NCBI GenBank assembly: GCA_946002045.1
Contig: CAMFYM010000002.1
Coordinates: 1-42,829 of the forward strand
DNA length: 42,829 nucleotides
Direction: 5' to 3'
From: an uncultured Clostridia bacterium
Lineage (GTDB): Bacteria > Bacillota > Clostridia > Oscillospirales > Acutalibacteraceae
A program made the position numbers and the translations under genes. Below, in pieces: positions 18,916-28,635 of this stretch. Below the pieces are notes generated by a model. The model had not been told where the DNA came from. It searched no databases and was given only the letters and a program-made list of their open reading frames with translations. Each line of letters starts with the position of its first letter. Position 1 is the first letter of the stretch.

Positions 18916-20346
18916 ATGGACAAATATAAAAAATTAGCATCCAACACAATAATATTTGCAATCGGCACTTTTTCATCAAAGGTGCTGTCGTTCCTTCTTA
19001 TGCCCTTTGTAACAAGGATGATGGCAACAGGTGACTATGGCTCAGCCGACCTTGTTCAGCAAACGGTAAATGTTCTTATTCCTATTGTTACATTGCAGGT
19101 TAACAGTGCAGCCTTAAGATTTGCTCTTGACAAGGCAAAGCAAAAAGCAGATGTTCTAACTGTCGGTGTGAGAACAACCTTGCTTGGATTTATTGCATTT
19201 TTGCTATTTGCATATCCAATCAGCCTAATACAAATTAACGATTTCAGATTAGGCGATTATATTGTTCTTATCTACATTTTTGTTCTTATTTCCGGCTTTA
19301 GACAGCTTTGTCAGCAATTTGTAAGAGGCAGTGGTCATGTAAAGCTTTTTGCCATAGATGGTATTATTGCCACGGCAACAACGCTTTTGTTCACAATTCT
19401 GTTTCTCGGTGTGTTCAAATGGGGGGTAACAGGCTATATAGTTGCTATTATTGCATCTGATTTTTGTTCAATTATTTTTTATGTCTTTACGGCAAAGCTA
19501 TACAGATATGTTAAGCCGCATTTAATGGAAAAGGGAATTGCAGGTCAAATGCTGAAATATTGTATTCCACTTATTCCAACAGTAATTCTTTGGTGGATTA
19601 TCAATGTTTCCGACAGATATATGGTAACATATTTTGTAGGCTCATCTGCCAATGGATTATATACGGCAGCCTCAAAGATACCTAACTTTGTAATTTTGTT
19701 TTCTCAAATCTTTATTGACGCTTGGCAGCTTTCTGCCGTTGACGAATATGACAGTCAGGATAGAGCAAGATTTTTCACAAGGGTATTCAGGGTGTATAGT
19801 GGTGGAGTGTTTACAGTAGCATCTGCCTTGATTTTATTCTGCCAGCTATTCACAAAAATTCTTGTTGCTCCGTCCTATTATGAGTCATGGAATTATGTGC
19901 CTATATTGATTATTGCCACAACATTTTCCTGTATTGTTAACTTCCTTGCCTCTGTCTATATGGCAGAGAAAAAATCGCTTATGGCACTTCTTACAGCGTC
20001 ATCCGGTGCAATAACCAACATCGTTCTTAATTTAGTATTTATTCCTAAAATGGGTGCAAACGGTGCTGCCTTGGCAACAGTTTGTGCATTTCTTGTAGTG
20101 TTTGCAACAAGGGGTGCCAACACAAGAAGATATATTAAAATTGATTTTAATCTGCCACTTATGCTGCTTGAAACAGCATTGCTTATTACCCAAAGCGTGC
20201 TAATGCTGACTCTAAAGAGTGGAGTAGTGCTTTATGCTATTGAAGCAGTAATGCTTTTAGCAATGCTTTTGGTAAATATTAAGCCAATTAAGGAGTTGGC
20301 AGGATTGATACTGAACAAGTTTATTAAAAAGCGCAGAAACAATTAA
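18916..20346 (+). CDS. Oligosaccharide flippase family (MOP/Wzx-like) membrane protein
   Basis: Polytopic; NTIIFAIGTFSSKVLSFLLMPFVTRMM N-terminus, SDRYMVTYFVGSSANGLYTAASKIP motif. Confidence 0.9.
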   Translation: MDKYKKLASNTIIFAIGTFSSKVLSFLLMPFVTRMMATGDYGSADLVQQTVNVLIPIVTLQVNSAALRFALDKAKQKADVLTVGVRTTLLGFIAFLLFAYPISLIQINDFRLGDYIVLIYIFVLISGFRQLCQQFVRGSGHVKLFAIDGIIATATTLLFTILFLGVFKWGVTGYIVAIIASDFCSIIFYVFTAKLYRYVKPHLMEKGIAGQMLKYCIPLIPTVILWWIINVSDRYMVTYFVGSSANGLYTAASKIPNFVILFSQIFIDAWQLSAVDEYDSQDRARFFTRVFRVYSGGVFTVASALILFCQLFTKILVAPSYYESWNYVPILIIATTFSCIVNFLASVYMAEKKSLMALLTASSGAITNIVLNLVFIPKMGANGAALATVCAFLVVFATRGANTRRYIKIDFNLPLMLLETALLITQSVLMLTLKSGVVLYAIEAVMLLAMLLVNIKPIKELAGLILNKFIKKRRNN

Positions 20347-20368
20347 GACAGCATATTTTAACTTACTA

Positions 20369-20397
20369 TTGCAAAATACCAAATTTTAGTATATAAT
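20369..20397 (+). promoter_or_regulatory. Predicted sigma-A promoter for glycogen phosphorylase
   Basis: TTGCAA-17 bp-TATAAT upstream of ATG 20453. Confidence 0.7.
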
Positions 20398-20452
20398 ACA
20401 CAAAGTACACTGTAATTTTTATTAAATTTGAAATATATTTTGGAGGATTTGT

Positions 20453-22984
20453 ATGAAAAAAATGACTGTTGCACAGGCTAAGAAAGCAATTAGCGATAAA
20501 CTGAGCCATTTCTTCGGTGTGGATCCTAAAACTGCTACTGATGAACAGTATTACAAGGCAGTTTCAATGATTGTTCGTGATATGCTTTCTGAAATGAACA
20601 GCGAGTTTCGTCAAACAGCAAAGGGACAGGACTCAAAAGAGATTTACTATCTTTGTATGGAATTTCTTATGGGTCGCTCTCTTAAGAATAATCTTTATAA
20701 CTTAGACTTAACAGAAACATTTGAGCAGGCACTTGAGTCCTTTGATGTAAAGCTCGACAAGCTTTATGATAAGGAGCCTGACGCAGGATTAGGTAACGGA
20801 GGTCTGGGCAGACTTGCAGCCTGCTATCTTGACGGACTTGCAACAAACGGCTTTGTATCAATGGGATATTCTATCAGATATGAGGCAGGTATTTTCAAGC
20901 AAAAGCTTATTGACGGCTGGCAGACAGAGCTTCCTGATTTCTGGCTTCCCGGTGGCGATGTTTGGCTTGTTCCTCGTGAGGAAAGAGCAGTTGAGGTTAA
21001 GTTTGAAGGCTGGGTAGAGGATAGCTGGGACGGTGATTATCACCATGTTGAGCAAAAGGATTGTAATGTTGTAACTGCTATTCCTTACGATATGTATGTT
21101 TCAGGTAAGGGCAAGGGTGTTTCAAGGCTTCGTCTTTGGGCATCAAGAAAGCCTGAGCTTGATATGGGTCTTTTCAATTCAGGCTCATATATTAAGGCAA
21201 TGGAGCAGTCTGCAATGGCAGAGGCTATTTCAAAGGTGCTTTATCCTGCCGATAATACTCCTGAGGGTAAGTCACTTCGTCTTCGCCAGCAGTATTTCCT
21301 TGTTTCTGCCTCAATTCAGGATATTATTAAGCGTCATTTAACAAAGTACGGTACTCTTGATAACCTGCCTGAAAAGGTTGCAATTCATATTAACGACACT
21401 CATCCTACAATGGCTATCCCCGAGTTAATGAGGATTATGCTTGACGAATGTGGATATGATTGGGATACTGCTTGGAGTATTGTTACAAAAACAGTAGCAT
21501 ACACAAACCATACTGTTATGAAGGAGGCACTTGAGTGCTGGAGCGAGGATTTATACAGAAGACTTCTTCCTCGTATTTATGAGATTACAAAGGAAATTGA
21601 TAACCGTTTCCGTGCATATGTTTGGGGTGCTACCCACGACGCCGGCAAGGTTGAAAGAATGGCTATTATTTCCTGTGGTGTTGTAAGGATGGCTAACCTT
21701 TGTGTAGCAGGCTCACACTCAGTTAACGGTGTATCTGCCCTCCATTCTGAAATTCTTAAGGATACAGTATTCAACGATTTTTATACTATCACTCCCGAAA
21801 AGTTCAAGAATGTAACAAACGGTATTGCATTTAGGCGTTGGATTTGTCAGGCTAATCCGGAGCTTACAGGCTTAATTACAGAGCTTATCGGCGACGGCTT
21901 TATTACAAAGAGCGACGAGCTTTTAAAGCTTCGTGATTATAAGAACGACAAGCAAGTTCTTGACAGAATCAGTGGCATTAAGCTTGCAAATAAGGAACGC
22001 TTTGCTGACATTGTTAAAAAAAGAAACGGCATTGAGCTTGACCCAACATCAATCTTTGATGTTCAGGTTAAGCGTCTTCACGAGTACAAAAGGCAGCAGC
22101 TTAATGTTCTCAATATTATTGCACAGTATCAAATGCTTAAGGCTAATCCAAATATGGAATTCCAGCCAAGAACATATATCTTTGCGTCAAAGGCAGCTCC
22201 CGGCTACTTTATGGCAAAGAAGATTATTGAGCTTATTGATGCACTTGCAACGGTAGTTAATAATGACCCTGACATCAAGGGAAGAATTAAAGTGGTGTTT
22301 ATGGAGGACTACAATGTTTCTCTTGCAGAATCACTTATGCCGGCAGCAGATATTTCAGAGCAGATTTCACTTGCCGGTACTGAGGCTTCCGGTACAGGTA
22401 ATATGAAGCTCATGCTCAACGGTGCAGTAACTCTGGGCACTATGGATGGTGCTAATGTTGAGATTTATGATGCAGTTGGTGAGGATAATATCTTCATTTT
22501 CGGTATGAATACTCCTGAGGTTAACCAGCTTAAGAAAAGTGGATACAGCCCAATGCAGTATCTTAACAATAATCCGGTGCTTAAGGGTGCAGTTGAATTT
22601 ATTGCAAACGGTGTTAACGGCAAGCATTTCGGCGAAATTACATCAATGCTTACAAATTCGGACAGCTATATGGCACTTGCAGACTTTGCTGATTACCAAA
22701 AGGCACAGCAGGCTTCTGCCCAGGCTTATGCCGACAAGGAGCGCTTTGCAAGAATGTCACTTATGAATATCAGTGGTGCAGGCGTGTTCAGTGCAGACCG
22801 TTCAATTATGGATTATGCAGACAGAATTTGGAATACAAAGCCTGTTAGATTTGAGTCAGTGCCTAAAAAGGCAGTGCAGAATGATGTCAAGGAAACAAAA
22901 AAGCCGGCAGTAAAATCTGCAAAAAAGGCAGCATCAAAGCCTGCTAAAAAGACGACAAAGAAGGCTGCAAAAAAGACTAAATAA
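20453..22984 (+). CDS. glgP: Glycogen/starch/maltodextrin phosphorylase with Lys/Ala-rich C-terminal tail
   Basis: YYLCMEFLMGRSLKNNL, DAGLGNGGLGRLAACYLDG, IHINDTHPTMAIPELMRI, VKRLHEYKRQQLNVL, EASGTGNMKLMLNGAVTLGTMDGANVEI; tail KPAVKSAKKAASKPAKKTTKKAAKKTK. Confidence 0.96.
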   Translation: MKKMTVAQAKKAISDKLSHFFGVDPKTATDEQYYKAVSMIVRDMLSEMNSEFRQTAKGQDSKEIYYLCMEFLMGRSLKNNLYNLDLTETFEQALESFDVKLDKLYDKEPDAGLGNGGLGRLAACYLDGLATNGFVSMGYSIRYEAGIFKQKLIDGWQTELPDFWLPGGDVWLVPREERAVEVKFEGWVEDSWDGDYHHVEQKDCNVVTAIPYDMYVSGKGKGVSRLRLWASRKPELDMGLFNSGSYIKAMEQSAMAEAISKVLYPADNTPEGKSLRLRQQYFLVSASIQDIIKRHLTKYGTLDNLPEKVAIHINDTHPTMAIPELMRIMLDECGYDWDTAWSIVTKTVAYTNHTVMKEALECWSEDLYRRLLPRIYEITKEIDNRFRAYVWGATHDAGKVERMAIISCGVVRMANLCVAGSHSVNGVSALHSEILKDTVFNDFYTITPEKFKNVTNGIAFRRWICQANPELTGLITELIGDGFITKSDELLKLRDYKNDKQVLDRISGIKLANKERFADIVKKRNGIELDPTSIFDVQVKRLHEYKRQQLNVLNIIAQYQMLKANPNMEFQPRTYIFASKAAPGYFMAKKIIELIDALATVVNNDPDIKGRIKVVFMEDYNVSLAESLMPAADISEQISLAGTEASGTGNMKLMLNGAVTLGTMDGANVEIYDAVGEDNIFIFGMNTPEVNQLKKSGYSPMQYLNNNPVLKGAVEFIANGVNGKHFGEITSMLTNSDSYMALADFADYQKAQQASAQAYADKERFARMSLMNISGAGVFSADRSIMDYADRIWNTKPVRFESVPKKAVQNDVKETKKPAVKSAKKAASKPAKKTTKKAAKKTK

Positions 22985-23041
22985 TCAAATTAAAAGCAGA
23001 CACGGTAAAAATATATCGTGTCTGTTGCCATAGGGGATACT

Positions 23042-24904
23042 ATGTTGATTTTTAACTCAAGGGACAAAAATTACAAGTCAATAATATCCGCTCTTGCCAC
23101 AGACGAACAATGCAAGCTTCGCATAACAGTACCAAGGGATTGCAAATGCAGCAGTGCAACATTAGTTGTAACAAAAGAGGGCGACGGTGAATGTGCTGCT
23201 TATTACGGTATGTTTTGGGCAGGTATGTGTGGTGATGATTACGAGTATTGGGAGCTTCATTTCAGTGCCACAACACCGGGACTTTATTTTTATCATTTTG
23301 AGCTTGATACACCTTGGGGTAAAAGCTTTATTATGAATGTTGGCAACGGCAAGGGTGATTTCTCTGCCGACAGCAATGAGTTTCAGCAAACAGTTTATGA
23401 TAAGAATTTTAAAACTCCTGATTTCATTAAGGGTGGCATAATATATCAAATTTTCCCCGACAGATTTTTCAATTCAAAAACTAAAAAGGATAATGTGCCT
23501 GCAAATCGTGTAATGCGTAATTGGGACGATGAGCCCTACTGGCGTCAGGAGGATATGAAGGATGGCATATGGAATAACGACTATTTCGGTGGCGACCTAA
23601 AGGGTATTGAAAGAAAATTGTCATATATTTCCGATTTGGGAGTTAGCTGTATCTATCTTAATCCTATTTTTGAGGCGCACTCAAATCATAGATATGACAC
23701 TGCCGATTATGAAAAAATTGACAGTCTTTTAGGCAGTGAGGACGACCTAAAGCATCTTTGCACTGTTGCAAGGGAGAGGTACGGTATATCAATTATTCTT
23801 GATGGTGTTTTCAGCCATACCGGCTGTGACAGTAAGTACTTTAATATGTATAACAGGTATAATACCGTTGGTGCATATAACAGCAAGGAAAGTCCGTATT
23901 ATTCCTGGTATAAATTTATTGATTATCCTGACAATTATCAGGCTTGGTGGGGTATTCGCCTTTTGCCTGAAATTGCTGAGGAGGACCAAGGCTACCGTGA
24001 TTATATCTGTGGCGAAAACGGTATTTTGCGCAAATGGATGAGATGTGGTATCAGTGGCTGGCGACTTGATGTTGCAGACGAGCTGCCGGACATTTTCCTT
24101 GATGATTTAAGGAAAGCCGTTAAAGCCGAAAATGAAAATGCAATCATAATAGGCGAGGTGTGGGAGGATGCCACAAACAAATTTGCCTATGGCAGCCGAC
24201 GCAGATATTTGTTAGGTGAGCAGCTTGATTCAGTAATGAATTATCCCTTTGCAAATGCAATTCTTGATTTTGTCAGGTACGGCAACGGGGATAGATTTTT
24301 CAACAGTATTATGTCTATTATTGAAAACTATCCACCACAGGTGCTTAATTCACTGATGAACCATATTGGTACTCACGATACAATGCGTGCAATAACCCGT
24401 CTGGCAGGTCCTGATTGTCAGGGCAAGGATAGGGATTGGCAGCATAAGAATAATACACTGTCATCATACGATTACCTAAAGGGCGTTTCTATGATGAAAA
24501 TGGCATCTCTTATTCAATTTACCTTGCCGGGAGTGCCTTCAATCTACTATGGCGATGAGGTTGGTATGCAGGGTATGAAGGACCCGTTTAACCGTGCTGC
24601 CATGCAGTGGAAAAATCAAAACAAAATTCTCCTTAAATGGTATCAAAGGTTAGGTCAAATCAGGAGAGGCACACAGGCATTTATTGACGGCGAATTCATC
24701 CCTGTTTATTGCGAAAATTCAGCCATAGCCTATGAAAGAGCAAACCACACAGGCAGTGTGCTTGTGGCAGTTAATAATAACAACGAGGAAGTAAAAATTC
24801 TCGTTGGTGACAGCTGGAATAATTCATATTGCTATTTTGATTACAAATGCGAAAACGGAATTATTACCTTACCACCACACAGATATACAATGCTTTCAAA
24901 ATAA
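23042..24904 (+). CDS. Alpha-amylase family glycosyl hydrolase (GH13, neopullulanase/cyclomaltodextrinase-like)
   Basis: GH13 motifs DGVFSHTG, GWRLDVADELP, GEVWED, NHIGTHD. ATG 23042 after AGGGG preferred over track GTG 23018. Confidence 0.92.
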   Translation: MLIFNSRDKNYKSIISALATDEQCKLRITVPRDCKCSSATLVVTKEGDGECAAYYGMFWAGMCGDDYEYWELHFSATTPGLYFYHFELDTPWGKSFIMNVGNGKGDFSADSNEFQQTVYDKNFKTPDFIKGGIIYQIFPDRFFNSKTKKDNVPANRVMRNWDDEPYWRQEDMKDGIWNNDYFGGDLKGIERKLSYISDLGVSCIYLNPIFEAHSNHRYDTADYEKIDSLLGSEDDLKHLCTVARERYGISIILDGVFSHTGCDSKYFNMYNRYNTVGAYNSKESPYYSWYKFIDYPDNYQAWWGIRLLPEIAEEDQGYRDYICGENGILRKWMRCGISGWRLDVADELPDIFLDDLRKAVKAENENAIIIGEVWEDATNKFAYGSRRRYLLGEQLDSVMNYPFANAILDFVRYGNGDRFFNSIMSIIENYPPQVLNSLMNHIGTHDTMRAITRLAGPDCQGKDRDWQHKNNTLSSYDYLKGVSMMKMASLIQFTLPGVPSIYYGDEVGMQGMKDPFNRAAMQWKNQNKILLKWYQRLGQIRRGTQAFIDGEFIPVYCENSAIAYERANHTGSVLVAVNNNNEEVKILVGDSWNNSYCYFDYKCENGIITLPPHRYTMLSK

Positions 24905-24935
24905 AAAGCACAATCATTGCGATTGTGCTTTTTTG
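24904..24935. terminator. Bidirectional intrinsic terminator
   Basis: AAAAGCACAATC/GATTGTGCTTTT stem between convergent genes. Confidence 0.85.
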
Positions 24936-24944
24936 TTTATACGT

Positions 24945-26351
24945 TTATTCCTCACCGTTCCAGCAGTATGTGCAAAGCTTTTCTGCACCGATACCAACTG
25001 ACTCAATCATATCGTCAAGTCTGTGGTAGCGAAGTGATGTAAAGTGAAGCTCTTCACAAATCTTATCAACCATTTTTTGATATTTTTCGCTGTCGGGATT
25101 TGTGTACTCTTTAAGGGTTGCGTCATCAACATCTCCACCCTCAAGCTCGTTAATTACTCTGCGTGTAATCAGCTCCATTTCAGATGTTGAGCGAGAGAAG
25201 TTAAGGTACTTACAACCAAAGAGAAGTGGAGGACAGGCAGGTCTAATGTGTACCTCCTTGGCACCGTTAGCATAAAGAAATTCTGTCGTTTCTCTCAACT
25301 GGGTACCACGAACAATAGAGTCGTCAATAAGAAGAAGACTTTGACCGTCTATTAAATCGTTAATAGGGATCAGCTTCATTTTTGCAATAAGATTTCTTTT
25401 GCTTTGATGAGTTGGCATAAATGAGCGAGGCCAGGTGGGAGTGTACTTAACAAAGGGACGGGAATAAGGAATACCACTTTCGTTTGAGTATCCGATTGCG
25501 TGAGCAATACCTGAATCGGGAATACCGGCAACAATATCAGGCTTTACATTATCACGCTTTGCAAGAGCTTTGCCACAGTTATATCTCATCTTTTCAACGC
25601 TGATACCCTCATATGATGATGACGGATAACCGTAGTAAATCCAAAGGAATGTGCAAATCTTCATATCCTTACCGGGAGCAACAAGTGTTTTAACTCCGTC
25701 GGCAGTCATAACAACAACCTCACCGGGACCAAGCTCCTTGTAGCTTGTATAGCCTAAGTTAAGAAAAGCAAAGCTTTCAAAGCTTGCACAATATCCGTCC
25801 TCCTTTTCGCCAATGACAATAGGAGTTCTGCCCATTTTATCTCTTGCACAGTAAATGCCCTTTGGGGTAAGAATAAGCATACTCAAGGAGCCATCAACAA
25901 TTTCCTGCACATAGCGAATACCGTCTATAAAGTTTTCCTTTTGATTGATAATGGCAGCAACAAGCTCTGTTGGGTTAATATCGCCGTTTTGCATTTCAAA
26001 AAAATGAGTGTTGGACTTAATAATATCATCAACTATTTTATCCGCATTGTTGATTTTTCCAACTGTTGTAATAGCAAAAGTGCCGTGATGCGAGCGAACA
26101 AGTATTGGTTGAGCCTCAAAGTCTGAAATACAGCCGATGCCTAATGTGCCGTGCATTTCGTTTGACTCTTTTGTAAACTTTGTTCTAAAGGGTGCATTTT
26201 CAATATTATGGATAGCCTTGTCAAAGCCGTCCTCTTCACTGTAAACTGCCATACCTGCACGCCTTGTGCCAAGATGTGAGTGGTAGTCCACACCGAAGAA
26301 TAAATCAAATACGCAATCCTCTTTAGATGCCGCAGCAAAAAATCCTCCCAT
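24945..26351 (-). CDS. Divergent amidophosphoribosyltransferase (PurF-like)
   Basis: PRPP motif LLLIDDSIVRGTQLRETTEFLYANGAKEVHIRPACPP; candidate catalytic Cys13 after a 12-aa propeptide (MGGFFAAASKED/CVFDLFFG); C-terminal CTYC. Confidence 0.85.
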   Translation of the reverse strand: MGGFFAAASKEDCVFDLFFGVDYHSHLGTRRAGMAVYSEEDGFDKAIHNIENAPFRTKFTKESNEMHGTLGIGCISDFEAQPILVRSHHGTFAITTVGKINNADKIVDDIIKSNTHFFEMQNGDINPTELVAAIINQKENFIDGIRYVQEIVDGSLSMLILTPKGIYCARDKMGRTPIVIGEKEDGYCASFESFAFLNLGYTSYKELGPGEVVVMTADGVKTLVAPGKDMKICTFLWIYYGYPSSSYEGISVEKMRYNCGKALAKRDNVKPDIVAGIPDSGIAHAIGYSNESGIPYSRPFVKYTPTWPRSFMPTHQSKRNLIAKMKLIPINDLIDGQSLLLIDDSIVRGTQLRETTEFLYANGAKEVHIRPACPPLLFGCKYLNFSRSTSEMELITRRVINELEGGDVDDATLKEYTNPDSEKYQKMVDKICEELHFTSLRYHRLDDMIESVGIGAEKLCTYCWNGEE

Positions 26352-26511
26352 AGTTATCCCTCTAATCTGTAATAAAATTTTTGCACCACTATTATAACAG
26401 AATATATGAAAATATCAATTAAAAATTGTCGGAAAAACTGATATTTTGCACTCTTTACATAAATTATTGTTTATGATAATATTATTTCAGTTAATTTACA
26501 CGAGGTTTGCT

Positions 26512-27345
26512 ATGGATAAGATTTGTGATAAAGCAAAGGAAGTTGAACGCAGCATAAATAAAAAGTTCCATAAGAGTATTTGGAGCAGATTTACTGCTGC
26601 TATAAATGATTATGATTTAATTCAAGAGGGGGACAAAATCGCCGTTTGCATTTCCGGTGGCAAGGATTCAATGCTTATGGCAAAGCTTTTTCAAGAGCTA
26701 AAGCGTCACAATAAGTTTCCCTTTGAGGTTGAATATATTGTTATGGACCCCGGTTACAGTGCACCTAATCGTAAGCAGATAGAGGACAATGCAAGACTAC
26801 TTAATGTGCCGATAACTATTTTTGAGTCGAATATTTTTGAATCGGTTTTGCATATTGAAAAATCACCCTGCTATCTTTGTGCAAGAATGAGAAGGGGATA
26901 CCTTTATAATCAGGCAAAAAGTATGGGCTGTAATAAAATCGCTTTGGGTCATCACTATGACGATGTTATAGAAACAATACTTATGGGTATGCTTTACGGT
27001 GGTCAGGTGCAAACAATGATGCCAAAGCTTCACAGCACAAATTTTGAGGGTATGGAGCTAATCAGACCAATGTATTTAATCCGTGAAAGGGATATTATCC
27101 GGTGGCGTGATTATAACGAGCTAACCTTTCTTCAATGTGCTTGTAAATTTACAGAGGAGTGCGCAATAAACGAAAAGGAAACAACCTCCAAGCGTCTTGA
27201 AATTAAGAATATGATAAAGGAATTAAGCAAAACAAATCCACAGGTTGAAAGTAATATTTTTAAAAGCGTGGAGAATGTTAATCTCGATACGGTAATCGGC
27301 TATAAGCAAAATTCCGTTAAACACAGCTTCCTTGAGGATTACTAA
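26512..27345 (+). CDS. TtcA/TilS-family PP-loop tRNA thiolation-type ATPase
   Basis: PP-loop VCISGGKDSM, CYLCARMRRGYLY, KIALGHHYDDVIETILM. ATG 26512 preferred on RBS; track start 26446. Confidence 0.88.
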   Translation: MDKICDKAKEVERSINKKFHKSIWSRFTAAINDYDLIQEGDKIAVCISGGKDSMLMAKLFQELKRHNKFPFEVEYIVMDPGYSAPNRKQIEDNARLLNVPITIFESNIFESVLHIEKSPCYLCARMRRGYLYNQAKSMGCNKIALGHHYDDVIETILMGMLYGGQVQTMMPKLHSTNFEGMELIRPMYLIRERDIIRWRDYNELTFLQCACKFTEECAINEKETTSKRLEIKNMIKELSKTNPQVESNIFKSVENVNLDTVIGYKQNSVKHSFLEDY

Positions 27346-27373
27346 ATTATTTTTAGAAAAAATTACAAAACTA

Positions 27374-27402
27374 TTGCAAAACTTAATTATGTGTGGTATA
27401 AT
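27374..27402 (+). promoter_or_regulatory. Sigma-A promoter (extended -10) for candidate ncRNA
   Basis: TTGCAA-17 bp-TATAAT with TGG immediately before the -10. Confidence 0.75.
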
Positions 27403-27408
27403 ACGCAC

Positions 27409-27601
27409 AGAAATATTCCCGATATGTATTTCCGGGGTAGCCTGCCGATGATACGCAGGTTTTAGGCTTAGCACATTATAATGCACCGATTTGCTTATAG
27501 TTAAGCCTAAGGCTGAGGTATTTGAGGTGGGCTATTCCATTTTTTGCCGTATTTGCCTTGATATATAATCATGAGAAAGTTTTGTGCTTTCTCATTTTTT
27601 T
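27409..27601 (+). ncRNA. Candidate standalone structured ncRNA, family unassigned (possibly 6S-like)
   Basis: About 190 nt with no supported ORF, own promoter and terminator; stems GGGGTAGCC/GGCTATTCC, CCTGC/GCAGG, TTAGGCTTA/TAAGCCTAA. Confidence 0.6.
27571..27601 (+). terminator. Intrinsic terminator of the ncRNA
   Basis: ATGAGAAAG/CTTTCTCAT stem followed by T-tract. Confidence 0.85.
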
Positions 27602-27602
27602 C

Positions 27603-27631
27603 TTGCTTTTTATAATATGTTCTGTTATAAT
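27603..27631 (+). promoter_or_regulatory. Sigma-A promoter for the amino-acid ABC transporter operon
   Basis: TTGCTT-17 bp-TATAAT. Confidence 0.65.
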
Positions 27632-27709
27632 AGCCTCATAGCAATTTATCGTGGCAAAGTGCTAATGTGCTAACACGGTTATTTTCGATTGTTAGAAAGG
27701 AAAATCAAA

Positions 27710-28537
27710 ATGAAAAAAGTATTATCAATCATTCTTGCAGCAGTAATGGCATTGTCAGTAGTAACAATTTTTGCTGCTTGCTCAAAGGACAGCAACACAA
27801 CAACAGACAGTGACCTTGCTTATGTTCAGGATAAGGGCACAATGGTTATCGGTATGACATTGTTTGCACCAATGGATTACTATGCTGACGAGGACGAAAA
27901 GGAGCTTGTAGGCTTTGAGGTTGAGTTCGGTAAGGCAGTATGCGAAAAGCTTGGCGTTGAGGCTCAATTCCAGGTAATCAGCTGGGAAGCAAAGGAAAGT
28001 GAGCTTAAGGCAAAGAACATTGACTGTATTTGGAACGGTCTTACAATCACCCCTGAAAGACAGGAAACAATGTCTATCTCAAATCCATATATGGCTAACA
28101 AGCAGGTTCTTATCACAAAGGCAGAGAATGTTGACCTTTACAAAACAGCAGGCTCACTTGAGGGCAAGTCAGTTGTAGCAGAAAAGGAGTCAGCAGGTGA
28201 AGAGGTTGCAATGAGCGACGATTACTTTGCAGGTTGTAACTACACAGCAGTTGACTCAATGGCTAAGGCTATTATGGAGGTTAAGTCAGGCACAGCAGAT
28301 GCTGCTGTTATTGACTATGTAACAGGTATCGGCTCACTTGGTGAGGGTACAGATTACGAGGATGTTGCTGTTGTTGAAAGCGCATCATTTGCTGACGAGA
28401 AGTACGGTATCGCCTTTAGAAAGGATAGCGATATCACAGCAAAGGTTAACGAGATTATAGACGAGCTTATTAAAGACGGCACTCTTCAAAAGATTGCTGC
28501 AAAGTATAAGCTTGAGGAGCAGCTTATCGTAAAATAA
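27710..28537 (+). CDS. Amino-acid ABC transporter substrate-binding lipoprotein
   Basis: Lipobox FAAC; GTMVIGMTLFAPMDYYADEDEKELVGFEVEFGKAVCEKLG; SBP family 3. ATG 27710 preferred. Confidence 0.93.
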   Translation: MKKVLSIILAAVMALSVVTIFAACSKDSNTTTDSDLAYVQDKGTMVIGMTLFAPMDYYADEDEKELVGFEVEFGKAVCEKLGVEAQFQVISWEAKESELKAKNIDCIWNGLTITPERQETMSISNPYMANKQVLITKAENVDLYKTAGSLEGKSVVAEKESAGEEVAMSDDYFAGCNYTAVDSMAKAIMEVKSGTADAAVIDYVTGIGSLGEGTDYEDVAVVESASFADEKYGIAFRKDSDITAKVNEIIDELIKDGTLQKIAAKYKLEEQLIVK

Positions 28538-28564
28538 TTTAGAATTATTTATTTAATCTAATCG

Positions 28565-28599
28565 GCAGACGGAATTTTACACTGTATTATTCCGTCTGC
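28565..28599 (+). promoter_or_regulatory. Intercistronic hairpin between SBP and permease genes
   Basis: Perfect 11-bp stem GCAGACGGAAT/ATTCCGTCTGC, 13-nt loop, no T-tract. Confidence 0.7.
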
Positions 28600-28635
28600 T
28601 TAAACTATTGTTTAGTGGAATTTTCGGGAGAGAAT

